A stretch of 64,000 bases of DNA, from NCBI GenBank assembly GCA_965208745.1, contig CBDBPN010000004.1, forward strand, positions 2,666,001-2,730,000, written 5' to 3'. The stretch's first letter is position 1. Each line of letters opens with the position of its first letter. Both the position numbers and the translations under genes were made by a program. The notes beneath the pieces were generated by a model. The model did no database searches. It saw only the letters and a list, made by a program, of their open reading frames with translations, and was not told the DNA's origin. Source of the DNA: VXNE01 sp965208745. GTDB lineage: Bacteria; Pseudomonadota; Gammaproteobacteria; Pseudomonadales; Azotimanducaceae. Shown here in pieces: positions 54,111 through 61,581 of this stretch.

Positions 54111-55664
54111 ATGAATCGGCCGACCCGGACAATCGTGATCGTGGGCGGCGGCACGGCGGGGTGGATCGCCGCCAACCGCATGGCGTGCGAATTGCCGACC
54201 GACGGGCAGGACGCCTGCGAGGTGGTGCTCGTCGAGTCCCCGGACGTGCCCGTGATCGGCGTCGGGGAAGGCACCTGGCCGTCCATGCGCACGACGCTGC
54301 AGCGGATCGGCGTGGCCGAAAACGAGTTCCTCCGGACCTGCGACGCCAGCTTCAAGCAGGGGACGTGCTTTCTCGGCTGGTCAAGTGACGACGGGGCCGA
54401 CGTCTACTACCACCCCTTCAGCCTGCCGGTCGAGTACACCGAGCTGAACCCCGCGCGCTACTGGCTCGCGGAACGGCCCGGGACGCCCTTCGCCGAACTG
54501 GTGACGCCCCAGACCCGGGCGATCGCGGCGGGCAGGGCGCCGCGGCAGGTCGGCGCGCCGGAGTACGCCTTCTCGGTCAACTACGGATATCACCTCGACG
54601 CGGGCAAGTTCGCGGCGTTGCTGCGGCGCCAGGCAGTGCGGCGGTTCGGCGTGCGGCACGTCGTGGCCAATGTCGCCCGTATCGTCACCCGCACGGGCGG
54701 CGATGTCGCGGCGCTCGAACTCGACACCGGCGAGCGGCTCCCGGGGGATCTCTTCGTTGACTGCACCGGGCAGCGTGCCTTGCTGATCGGCGATCACTAC
54801 GGGCAACGGCTCGCTTCCTGCAGGGACACGCTGTTCAACGACCGCGCGATCGTCGCGCAGGTGCCGTACGCGAGTCCGGACGAACCGATCGCCTCGGCGA
54901 CCCGCGCGACCGCGACCTCGGCGGGATGGGTCTGGGATATCGGGCTCGGCACGCGCCGGGGTCTCGGTCACGTGCACTCGAGCGCGCACCTGGACGAGGA
55001 CGACGCGCGAGCGACGCTCGAGGACTACGTTCGCCGCACCGCCCCGGAGATCGATGCCGACGGCCTGGCGTACCGGACGATCGCGTTCGAACCGGGCCAT
55101 CGGAAGGAACCGTGGGTGCGCAACTGCGTGGCGGTCGGTCTGTCGGCGGGGTTCGTCGAGCCGCTCGAGGCGTCCGCGCTCGCGCTGGTCGAGCAGGCGG
55201 CCGCCATCATCGGTCAGCAGTTCCCGCGTGACCGGCGGGTCATGGACGTGGTGGCGCGGCGTTTCAACGCGAGAATGGCCTACCACTGGGAGCGGGTCGT
55301 CGAGTTTCTCAAGCTGCACTATGCGGTCGGGAAGCGCGCCGGGCGTTACTGGCGCGACCATCGCGCGGCGGATTCCTGTCCGGAGGGCCTGCGCGAGAAG
55401 CTCACCCTGTGGGAACAGCAACCGCCCTGGCACGACGACGCGCCCCGGGTGGACGAGTTGTTTCCGTCCGCGAGCTACCAGTACGTGCTTTACGGCATGG
55501 GCTTCCGCCCGCGCTACACCGACGCGGGGACGGCACCCTACGATACGGGGCGGCGCCGCGCGGACGAGGTGTTCCACGATGTGCGCGCCAATGCGGACCG
55601 GATGGCGCGGCTGCTGCCGACCAACCGGCAGCTCCTGTGCGCCATCGCGCGGCGCGGCGCGTAG
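54111..55664 (+). CDS. flavin-dependent tryptophan halogenase homologue 1
   Basis: A 517-residue FAD enzyme of the PrnA/RebH family. The FAD site is IVIVGGGTAGWIAANRMA at residues 8-25. The lysine that forms the halogenating chloramine is conserved as Lys82 in ASFKQGTCFLGW. The flavin-loop signature W-x-W-x-I-P appears as WVWDIG (273-278), with Gly in place of Pro. The C-terminal VGLSAGFVEPLEASALALVE is as in the family. Such genes are frequent next to TonB receptors and glycan genes in Xanthomonas and Caulobacter relatives, where halogenation of free tryptophan is unproven. The true substrate may be a peptide, aromatic or glycan-linked group. Confidence 0.85.
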   Translation: MNRPTRTIVIVGGGTAGWIAANRMACELPTDGQDACEVVLVESPDVPVIGVGEGTWPSMRTTLQRIGVAENEFLRTCDASFKQGTCFLGWSSDDGADVYYHPFSLPVEYTELNPARYWLAERPGTPFAELVTPQTRAIAAGRAPRQVGAPEYAFSVNYGYHLDAGKFAALLRRQAVRRFGVRHVVANVARIVTRTGGDVAALELDTGERLPGDLFVDCTGQRALLIGDHYGQRLASCRDTLFNDRAIVAQVPYASPDEPIASATRATATSAGWVWDIGLGTRRGLGHVHSSAHLDEDDARATLEDYVRRTAPEIDADGLAYRTIAFEPGHRKEPWVRNCVAVGLSAGFVEPLEASALALVEQAAAIIGQQFPRDRRVMDVVARRFNARMAYHWERVVEFLKLHYAVGKRAGRYWRDHRAADSCPEGLREKLTLWEQQPPWHDDAPRVDELFPSASYQYVLYGMGFRPRYTDAGTAPYDTGRRRADEVFHDVRANADRMARLLPTNRQLLCAIARRGA

Positions 55665-55675
55665 AGAGGAACGCG

Positions 55676-56425
55676 ATGCCGGACGTCGTGCTGGTCAACA
55701 ACGTGGAGCACCAGGACCTCCGCATCGTCACGGACCGGTCCGCACGCTACGGCGACGCCGTGATGCAGGCGCGGACGTTCCCGTTCGAGTTCCGCAACGT
55801 GCAGGCCTTCTACCCCATCCTCTTCCAGCAGGACGGACAGGGCGGCTACATCCCGGTGGCGCTGTTCGGCTTCCGGCACGGCGAGAACCTGTTCCTCACC
55901 GACGAGGGCTGGCAGGCCGGTTACGTTCCGGCGATGGTGCGGCGCGAGCCGTTTCTCATCGGCTTCCAGGACTCGAAGGAGCCCGGCCGCCCGGCGCGCA
56001 CGCGAGTGTTGTCGCTCGACCTCGAGCATCCGCGTGTGAGCCGCGAGCGCGGCGAACCGCTGTTTCAGCCCCTGGGGGGACGGACGCCGTTCCTCGAGGG
56101 GGCGGCGGACCTGTTGGAGACCATCTACCTGGGCCTGGAGCACAGCCGGACATTCGTCCGCGCCCTCGTGGAACACGATCTCATCGAAGCGGTGACCCTC
56201 GAGATCGTGCTGCGCGACGGCTCGCGCAACCAGTTGATCGGGTATCACTGCCTCACGGAGGAAAGGGTGCAGGCCCTCTCCGGGGCGACCCTCGGCGAGT
56301 TCAACCAGGAGGGTTACCTGATGCCGGTGTTCATGGCGCTGGCGTCAATGGCCAACGTGCAACGGCTGGTGGAGCTGAAGAACGAAACCCTGAACTCGGA
56401 GCCCGCGGATGCCCTGGCACACTGA
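55676..56425 (+). CDS. SapC-family protein
   Basis: A 249-residue soluble protein with the SapC pattern: LVNNVEHQDLRIVTDRSARY, FPFEFRNVQAFYPILFQQD, ALFGFRHGENLFLTDEGWQ, YVPAMVRREPFLIGFQ. SapC was first described in an S-layer locus of Campylobacter, but many homologues lie beside TonB receptors and tryptophan-halogenase genes, as here. No enzyme activity is known. ATG 55676 is used, with GAGAGGA just upstream at 55664-55670. Its end overlaps the next gene by 17 bases, so translation is coupled. Confidence 0.82.
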   Translation: MPDVVLVNNVEHQDLRIVTDRSARYGDAVMQARTFPFEFRNVQAFYPILFQQDGQGGYIPVALFGFRHGENLFLTDEGWQAGYVPAMVRREPFLIGFQDSKEPGRPARTRVLSLDLEHPRVSRERGEPLFQPLGGRTPFLEGAADLLETIYLGLEHSRTFVRALVEHDLIEAVTLEIVLRDGSRNQLIGYHCLTEERVQALSGATLGEFNQEGYLMPVFMALASMANVQRLVELKNETLNSEPADALAH

Positions 56426-57425
56426 CCTCGCGTCCGTGGCGTCGGCGCACTGTCCGGACGGCGTCGTTCCGCCGCGCGTGTTCGCGTCGGACGAGCCCGT
56501 GCGGCTGGAGGGACTGGTGGCCGGCTGGCCGGCGGTGCGCGGCTGCGGCGGTGGCCTGGACCCGGCCAGGCGCTACCTGTCGCGGTTCTTCTCGGACGCT
56601 CCGCTCACCGTCTACGTGGGGGACTCCGCCATCGACGGCCGCTTCTTCTACAACGACGACTGCAGCGGCTTCAACTTCCGCAGCGGCAAGGCGACGCTCA
56701 CGCAGGTCTTCGAGCGCCTCGCGGAACCCGACCGGGCGCCGGGACTCGCGACCATCTACGTGGGATCCACCCCGGTGGACCAGTGGCTGCCGGGTTTCCG
56801 CGCCGACAATGACGTGCGGCTCCCGGCCGAAGACGCCCTCGCGAGTTTCTGGCTCGGCAACCGGACGCGCATCTCGGCGCACTACGACTTCCCGGACAAC
56901 CTGGCGTGCGTGATTGCCGGCGAACGGCGCGTGACGCTCTTCCCGCCGGACCAGATCGGCAACCTGTATGTGGGCCCGGTCGACCGGACGCCGTCTGGCC
57001 AGGCGATCAGCATGGTGGACCTCGCGAAGCCGGACCTCGAGCGTTTTCCGAAGTTCGCCGAGGCGGTCGGGCACGCCCGCACGGCCTGGCTCACGCCGGG
57101 GGACGCCCTCTTCATCCCGAGCATGTGGTGGCATCACGTCGAGGCGACGGCGCCGTTCAACCTGCTCGTCAACTACTGGTGGTGCACGTCGCCCGCGGCG
57201 ATGGGTTCGCCGTCCGACGCCCTGCTGCACGCGATGCTCGCGTTGCGGGATCTGCCGGAGCGGCAGCGGGAGGCGTGGCGCGGCCTGTTCGATCACTACG
57301 TCTTCGAGGCGGACGAGGAGGTCCATGCCCACATCCCCGACCCGGGCAAGGGGTACCTGGACGCCCTGGACGAAGCGACCGCCCGGCGGTTGCGGGCCGA
57401 CTTGCGGAACCGGCTGAATCGATAG
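56409..57425 (+). CDS. cupin/JmjC-like protein (cupin_8 type)
   Basis: A 338-residue protein with a JmjC/cupin fold. The likely iron site is H158-x-D160 in ISAHYDFPDNLACVI and a later His in SMWWHHVEATAPFN. It is thus a possible 2-oxoglutarate-dependent oxygenase. The N-terminal part (PVRLEGLVAGWPAVRGCGGG) is typical of cupin_8 proteins found with SapC and halogenase genes. Together with the two halogenase homologues it suggests an oxidative modification pathway. It overlaps sapC by 17 bases and lies 11 bases before the second halogenase gene. Confidence 0.82.
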   Translation: MPWHTDLASVASAHCPDGVVPPRVFASDEPVRLEGLVAGWPAVRGCGGGLDPARRYLSRFFSDAPLTVYVGDSAIDGRFFYNDDCSGFNFRSGKATLTQVFERLAEPDRAPGLATIYVGSTPVDQWLPGFRADNDVRLPAEDALASFWLGNRTRISAHYDFPDNLACVIAGERRVTLFPPDQIGNLYVGPVDRTPSGQAISMVDLAKPDLERFPKFAEAVGHARTAWLTPGDALFIPSMWWHHVEATAPFNLLVNYWWCTSPAAMGSPSDALLHAMLALRDLPERQREAWRGLFDHYVFEADEEVHAHIPDPGKGYLDALDEATARRLRADLRNRLNR

Positions 57426-57436
57426 GGGGAAGCGAC

Positions 57437-58927
57437 TTGGAGCGCACGAAGATTCACAAGGTCGTCATCGCGGGCGGCGGCACCGCCGGCTGGATGGCGG
57501 CTGCGTCCCTCGCGAAGCTCCTCGGCAAGACGCTCGACATCACGCTGGTGGAGTCGGACGAGATCGGTACGGTGGGCGTGGGCGAGGCGACCATTCCCAC
57601 CCTGCTGACGCTGCACGAACTGCTGAAGATCAAGGAGCAGGACTTCGTGCGCGCGGTCCAGGGGACGTTCAAGCTCGGCATTTCCTTCGAGAGCTGGCGC
57701 GACGTCGGCGAGGACTACATCCACTCCTTCGGCTGGACGGGCAAGGACAGTTGGGCCGCCGGGTTCCAGCATTTCTGGCTCAAGGGCCGGAACATGGCCA
57801 TCGGCCGGGAGTTCGGCGAGTATTGCAAGGAGTGGGCGGCGGCGCGCCGGGACCGCTTCGCGGTGCTGCCGAACGGGGGGCTCAACTACGCCTACCACCT
57901 CGACGCGTCGCTGTACGCGGGGTTCCTGCGCCGCATGGCCGAGGAGCATGGCGCCGTGCGACGGGAAGGGCGCATCGAGCGCGTGGAGCAGGATGCGGAG
58001 AGCGGGTTCGTCACCGCGCTGCGGCTGCAGTCGGGGGAACGCGTGGCAGGCGACCTGTTCATCGACTGCACCGGTTTCCGGGGGCTGCTGATCGAGGGGA
58101 CGCTCGGCGTGGGGTACGAAGACTTCGGGGACTGGCTGCCGTGCGACAGCGCCATCGCCGTGCAGACCGAGTCCGTCGCACCGCCGAAGCCGTACACGCG
58201 CTCCATTGCCCGGGAGGCCGGCTGGCAGTGGCGGATACCGCTGCAGCACCGGGTCGGCAACGGCGTGGTGTTCAGCTCACGGCACTGGTCGGACGACGAG
58301 GCGCGCGCGCGCCTGCTCTCCAACATTCAGGGCAGGATCCTGACGGAACCGCGGGTGATCCGGTTCCGGGCGGGGCAGAGGCGGGAGCACTGGAACCGGA
58401 ACTGCGTTGCCATGGGGCTGGCCTCGGGCTTCATCGAGCCCCTGGAGTCGACCAGCATCCACCTGATCCAGCGCAGCATCGTTCGCCTGCTGCAGATGTT
58501 CCCGTACGACGGCATCCGGGAACCGGACATCGCCGAGTTCAACAACCAGATGCGGTTCGAGATCGACAACGTCCGCGACTTCATCGTCCTGCACTACCAC
58601 GTGACCGACCGGACGGACACGGCCTTCTGGCGGGAGTGCCGGGACATGGAGATCCCGGACTCGCTCCGGCACCGCATCGAACTGTTCCGGCAGGCGGGCC
58701 GGGTCTTCAAGGTGCCGACGGAGCTCTTCGGCGAGAACTCGTGGATCCAGGTGATGCTGGGGCAGGGGCTGACGCCCGAGCAGTACCACCCCATCGTCAA
58801 CATGATGAGCGACGAGGAACTGGAACGCTTCCTGACGGGCATCCACGGGTCGGTGGAACAGCTCGTCGGCCAGCTTCCCGCCCATCAGCGTTTCATCGAC
58901 CACTACTGCAAGGCCCATCCGGGCTGA
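57437..58927 (+). CDS. flavin-dependent tryptophan halogenase homologue 2
   Basis: A 496-residue FAD halogenase homologue starting at TTG 57437, supported by GGGGGAAG just before it. The FAD site is VVIAGGGTAGWMAAASLAKL and the catalytic Lys79 lies in GTFKLGISFESW. The full W-x-W-x-I-P signature is present as WQWRIP (263-268), unlike the first homologue. GLASGFIEPLESTSIHLIQ closes the FAD region. It shares only family-level similarity with the protein at 54111-55664, so they are old paralogues rather than a recent duplication. Confidence 0.88.
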   Translation: MERTKIHKVVIAGGGTAGWMAAASLAKLLGKTLDITLVESDEIGTVGVGEATIPTLLTLHELLKIKEQDFVRAVQGTFKLGISFESWRDVGEDYIHSFGWTGKDSWAAGFQHFWLKGRNMAIGREFGEYCKEWAAARRDRFAVLPNGGLNYAYHLDASLYAGFLRRMAEEHGAVRREGRIERVEQDAESGFVTALRLQSGERVAGDLFIDCTGFRGLLIEGTLGVGYEDFGDWLPCDSAIAVQTESVAPPKPYTRSIAREAGWQWRIPLQHRVGNGVVFSSRHWSDDEARARLLSNIQGRILTEPRVIRFRAGQRREHWNRNCVAMGLASGFIEPLESTSIHLIQRSIVRLLQMFPYDGIREPDIAEFNNQMRFEIDNVRDFIVLHYHVTDRTDTAFWRECRDMEIPDSLRHRIELFRQAGRVFKVPTELFGENSWIQVMLGQGLTPEQYHPIVNMMSDEELERFLTGIHGSVEQLVGQLPAHQRFIDHYCKAHPG

Positions 58928-58962
58928 AGCGCGACGCCCGATCAGGACGACGGGAGCACGTC

Positions 58963-60375
58963 ATGACCCCGGGCAACGGAGGGCCGGCCCGGCCCGCGCA
59001 CGCGCTGCGGTTCACGGAGAAGCTGGGCTACGGCTTGGGCGACGCGGCGTCCAACTTCTTCTTCCAGGCCTTCAACGTATTCCTCCTCTACTACTACACC
59101 GACGTCTTCGGCCTCGCCCCCGCGGCCGTAGGCACGATGTTCCTCGTCACGAAGGCCATCGACGCGCTGAGCGACCCCGCCATGGGCGTGATCGCGGACC
59201 GCACCGACACGCGCTGGGGCAAGTACCGGCCTTACCTGCTGCTGATGGCCGTGCCGTACGGACTGCTCGGCTACGCGATGTTCCTGGGGCCGGACCTGTC
59301 GCAGACGGGCAAGCTGGTCTACGCCTACATCACATACTCGCTGATGATGCTTGCCTACACGGCGATCAACATTCCGTACTCGGCGCTGATGGGGGTCATC
59401 TCGCCGTCGTCGGACGAGCGGGTGAGGGTCTCCGCCTACCGTTTCGTGTGCGCGTTCGGGGCGGCCTGGCTGATCGGCTCGTTCGTGACGCCGCTGAAGA
59501 ACACGCTGGGCGGCGGGGACGAGGCGGAAGGCTTCCGCCTGACGATGATGCTGTTCGCGGTGGCCTCGATCGCGCTCTTCTGGCTGACCTTCGCGAGCAC
59601 GAGGGAGCGGGTGCGGGCGCCGGCCATCGAGTCGGACCTGAAGGCCGAACTACGCGCGCTCGTGCGCAACCTGCCGTGGGTGGCCCTGTTCGTGTCCGGC
59701 ATCTTCTCGCTGATGCAGGTGGCGGTGCGCAACGGCGGCCTGCTCTACTACTTCAAGTATTACGTGGGCGACGACGGCGCCCGCGTTTTCTGGATCTTCG
59801 ACCTGACGGCGATCTTCATGTCGCTGGGCACGCTCGCGATGATCCTGGGCGTCGCGATGACGGGCCCGCTCACGCGACGCTTCGAGAAGCGGGACCTGAT
59901 GATCGCGCTGACGGTATTGAGCGCGGCGCTATCGGGCCTGTTCTTCTTCCTCGCGCCCGACCAGTTCTGGCTGATGGTGGCCGTCAACTGCGTTGCGGCG
60001 GTCGTGTCGGGGCCGATCGCGCCGCTGGTGTTCGCGATGAACGCCGACTGCGCCGACTACGGCGAGTGGCGCAGCGGCCGGCGCACGACCGGGCTCATCT
60101 ACTCGGGCGGCGGCTTCGCGGCGAAGATGGGCCTGGCCGTGGGAGCGGGGCTGGCGGGGTACATCCTTTCGCTGTTCGGGTTCGTCGCCAACCAGCCGCA
60201 GACGGACACCGCGCTGCTCGGCATCCGGCTGATGTTCAGCCTGGTCCCCGCTGTCCTGTCACTGGTGGGTGCGGCGGCCATCCTCTTTTATCGGCTGGAC
60301 CGCGATCAGGTGGAGAGGATCGAAACCGACCTCGCCCGACGGCATGGCGCAGCGCCGAAGGGGGAAGCTGGATGA
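58963..60375 (+). CDS. GPH-family sugar transporter of the halogenase locus
   Basis: A 470-residue, 12-helix GPH (MelB-type) symporter: EKLGYGLGDAASNFFFQAFN, the cation-site region KAIDALSDPAMGVIADRTDT, FAMNADCADYGEWRSGRRTT and helices to residue 450. It ends in RLDRDQVERIETDLARRHGA, whose DNA (60290-60344) is repeated at 61502-61556 beyond the toxin-antitoxin module. The present last residues may therefore not be the original ones. Its job would be uptake of the sugar released by the GH enzymes across the inner membrane. It lies 35 bases after the halogenase gene. Confidence 0.87.
   Translation: MTPGNGGPARPAHALRFTEKLGYGLGDAASNFFFQAFNVFLLYYYTDVFGLAPAAVGTMFLVTKAIDALSDPAMGVIADRTDTRWGKYRPYLLLMAVPYGLLGYAMFLGPDLSQTGKLVYAYITYSLMMLAYTAINIPYSALMGVISPSSDERVRVSAYRFVCAFGAAWLIGSFVTPLKNTLGGGDEAEGFRLTMMLFAVASIALFWLTFASTRERVRAPAIESDLKAELRALVRNLPWVALFVSGIFSLMQVAVRNGGLLYYFKYYVGDDGARVFWIFDLTAIFMSLGTLAMILGVAMTGPLTRRFEKRDLMIALTVLSAALSGLFFFLAPDQFWLMVAVNCVAAVVSGPIAPLVFAMNADCADYGEWRSGRRTTGLIYSGGGFAAKMGLAVGAGLAGYILSLFGFVANQPQTDTALLGIRLMFSLVPAVLSLVGAAAILFYRLDRDQVERIETDLARRHGAAPKGEAG
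60290..60344 (+). repeat. direct repeat copy 1 (transporter 3' end)
   Basis: A 55-base block beginning ATCGGCTGGACCGCGATCAG. It matches 61502-61556 with 48 identical bases in a row, one mismatch (G/A) and six more matches. Here it codes for the penultimate part of the transporter. Confidence 0.9.
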
Positions 60376-60378
60376 AGT

Positions 60379-60401
60379 GACTGTCCAACGCGGACCACCT
60401 C
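60379..60401. repeat. short motif shared with 8769-8795
   Basis: GACTGTCCAACG then CGGACCACCTC, lying between the transporter stop and the antitoxin gene. Same blocks as at 8769-8795. Confidence 0.4.
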
Positions 60402-60457
60402 GTGGCCTGTCTGCTCGCAATATGCAATCATAATGCCTTCACCGGGGGAGCACGGCC

Positions 60458-60694
60458 ATGGCCAGCGTAACTGTCCGCAACATTGACGACCAGATCATCG
60501 CCTCGTTGAAGGCGCAGGCGAAGGCCAACCATCGCTCGTTGGAAGGCGAGATCCGCCACGTGCTCGCTCAACAGGCGCTCCGCTCGGCGCGACTACGGGA
60601 GTTCCGGGAGCGTACGGAGGGGCTCCGGTCGCTCACCGAGGGTATCCCTCAGACAGATAGCGTTGCCCTGATCCGAGCAGACCGCGACCGGTGA
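60458..60694 (+). CDS. FitA-like ribbon-helix-helix antitoxin
   Basis: A 78-residue antitoxin: MASVTVRNIDDQIIASLKAQ forms the N-terminal ribbon and first helix, AKANHRSLEGEIRHVLAQQA the second helix. The C-terminal tail would bind the toxin. A ribosome site GGGGGAG lies at 60443-60449. Its stop overlaps the toxin start (GTGA at 60691-60694), a classic toxin-antitoxin arrangement; such pairs usually repress their own promoter. Confidence 0.88.
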   Translation: MASVTVRNIDDQIIASLKAQAKANHRSLEGEIRHVLAQQALRSARLREFRERTEGLRSLTEGIPQTDSVALIRADRDR

Positions 60695-61569
60695 GGCTCA
60701 TTGTCGACGCAAGCATCGCCGCCAAGTGGCTCATCGCGGAGCCTCATTCGCGCGAGGCCAGGCAGCTCCTCGCCCCACGCATTGTCCTCCATGCGCCGGA
60801 CTTCATCCTGACGGAGGTCGCCAACGTCATCTGGAAGAAGGCCCGTCGGCAGGAGATTCCGTCGCCTCAGCCCTACGTTGACGAGTTGGCGAAGCTGGCG
60901 GACGCCGTTGCATTGCAGCCTTCGCCCGAGCTTGTCGTCAAGGCAACGGCGTTGGCCGTTCGAATCGACCACCCCGTGTACGACTGCGTCTATCTCGCCT
61001 GTGCCGAAGAGTGGGCGGCACCGTTGGTCACCGCGGACGAGAGGCTGGCTCGGCGAGCCGGCGAGGCGCATCCGACGGTTGCCGTCTGGAACATCGGGGA
61101 GGCTGAAGTCACTCAGCGCATCACCGCTGCCGCTACCGCGCTCGTCATCCAGGACGACACGGTTCAGCGGGCCATCGACGCGTACGACACCTTCAGGAAG
61201 ACCGCCGACTCGGTCATCGAAACGGTGCAACGAAGACCCGGCGGCGTCCGGATACTCTCGCCGGAAGACCAGGACGCCTACTTCGAGACTCCAGCGTACC
61301 GCCAGTTGACCAGGTTCATCGCCAGCCTCGCCCTCGAAGAACGAATCGACCTCAAGGCGCTCGCTTGGTACGGCCGCCAAGCTCCGTCGGTGGCCAACTG
61401 GGCCTGCTGTCTGGATCATGCCTGCAGGATGGGTGCCGACGACCTCGACTACGAGGCGTCGTTGGGTCGCCACTGGCGCTCGGGCTTTGACCGTCTACGC
61501 CATCGGCTGGACCGCGATCAGGTGGAGAGGATCGAAACCGACCTCGCCCAACGGCACACCGCCGGTTGA
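60691..61569 (+). CDS. PIN-domain toxin with DUF3775-like extension
   Basis: A 292-residue protein, about twice the size of a normal VapC/FitB toxin. Residues 1-140 are a PIN RNase domain: LIVDASIAAKWLIAEP with Asp6, ILTEVANVIWKKARR, HPVYDCVYLACAEEW and LVTADERLARRAG. Residues about 160-270 (ALVIQDDTVQRAIDAYDTFR, FIASLALEERIDLKALAWYG) resemble DUF3775 in pattern. Residues 271-288 (RLDRDQVERIETDLAQRH) are encoded by the second copy of the transporter-derived direct repeat, so the stop codon was probably acquired on insertion. The start is GTG 60691, overlapping the antitoxin stop. Confidence 0.8.
   Translation: MRLIVDASIAAKWLIAEPHSREARQLLAPRIVLHAPDFILTEVANVIWKKARRQEIPSPQPYVDELAKLADAVALQPSPELVVKATALAVRIDHPVYDCVYLACAEEWAAPLVTADERLARRAGEAHPTVAVWNIGEAEVTQRITAAATALVIQDDTVQRAIDAYDTFRKTADSVIETVQRRPGGVRILSPEDQDAYFETPAYRQLTRFIASLALEERIDLKALAWYGRQAPSVANWACCLDHACRMGADDLDYEASLGRHWRSGFDRLRHRLDRDQVERIETDLAQRHTAG
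61502..61556 (+). repeat. direct repeat copy 2 (end of PIN toxin gene)
   Basis: Second copy of the 55-base block at 60290-60344. It is fused in frame to the toxin gene. The 1.16 kb between the copies holds the whole toxin-antitoxin module. Confidence 0.9.
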
Positions 61570-61581
61570 TCGGCTGGGACG

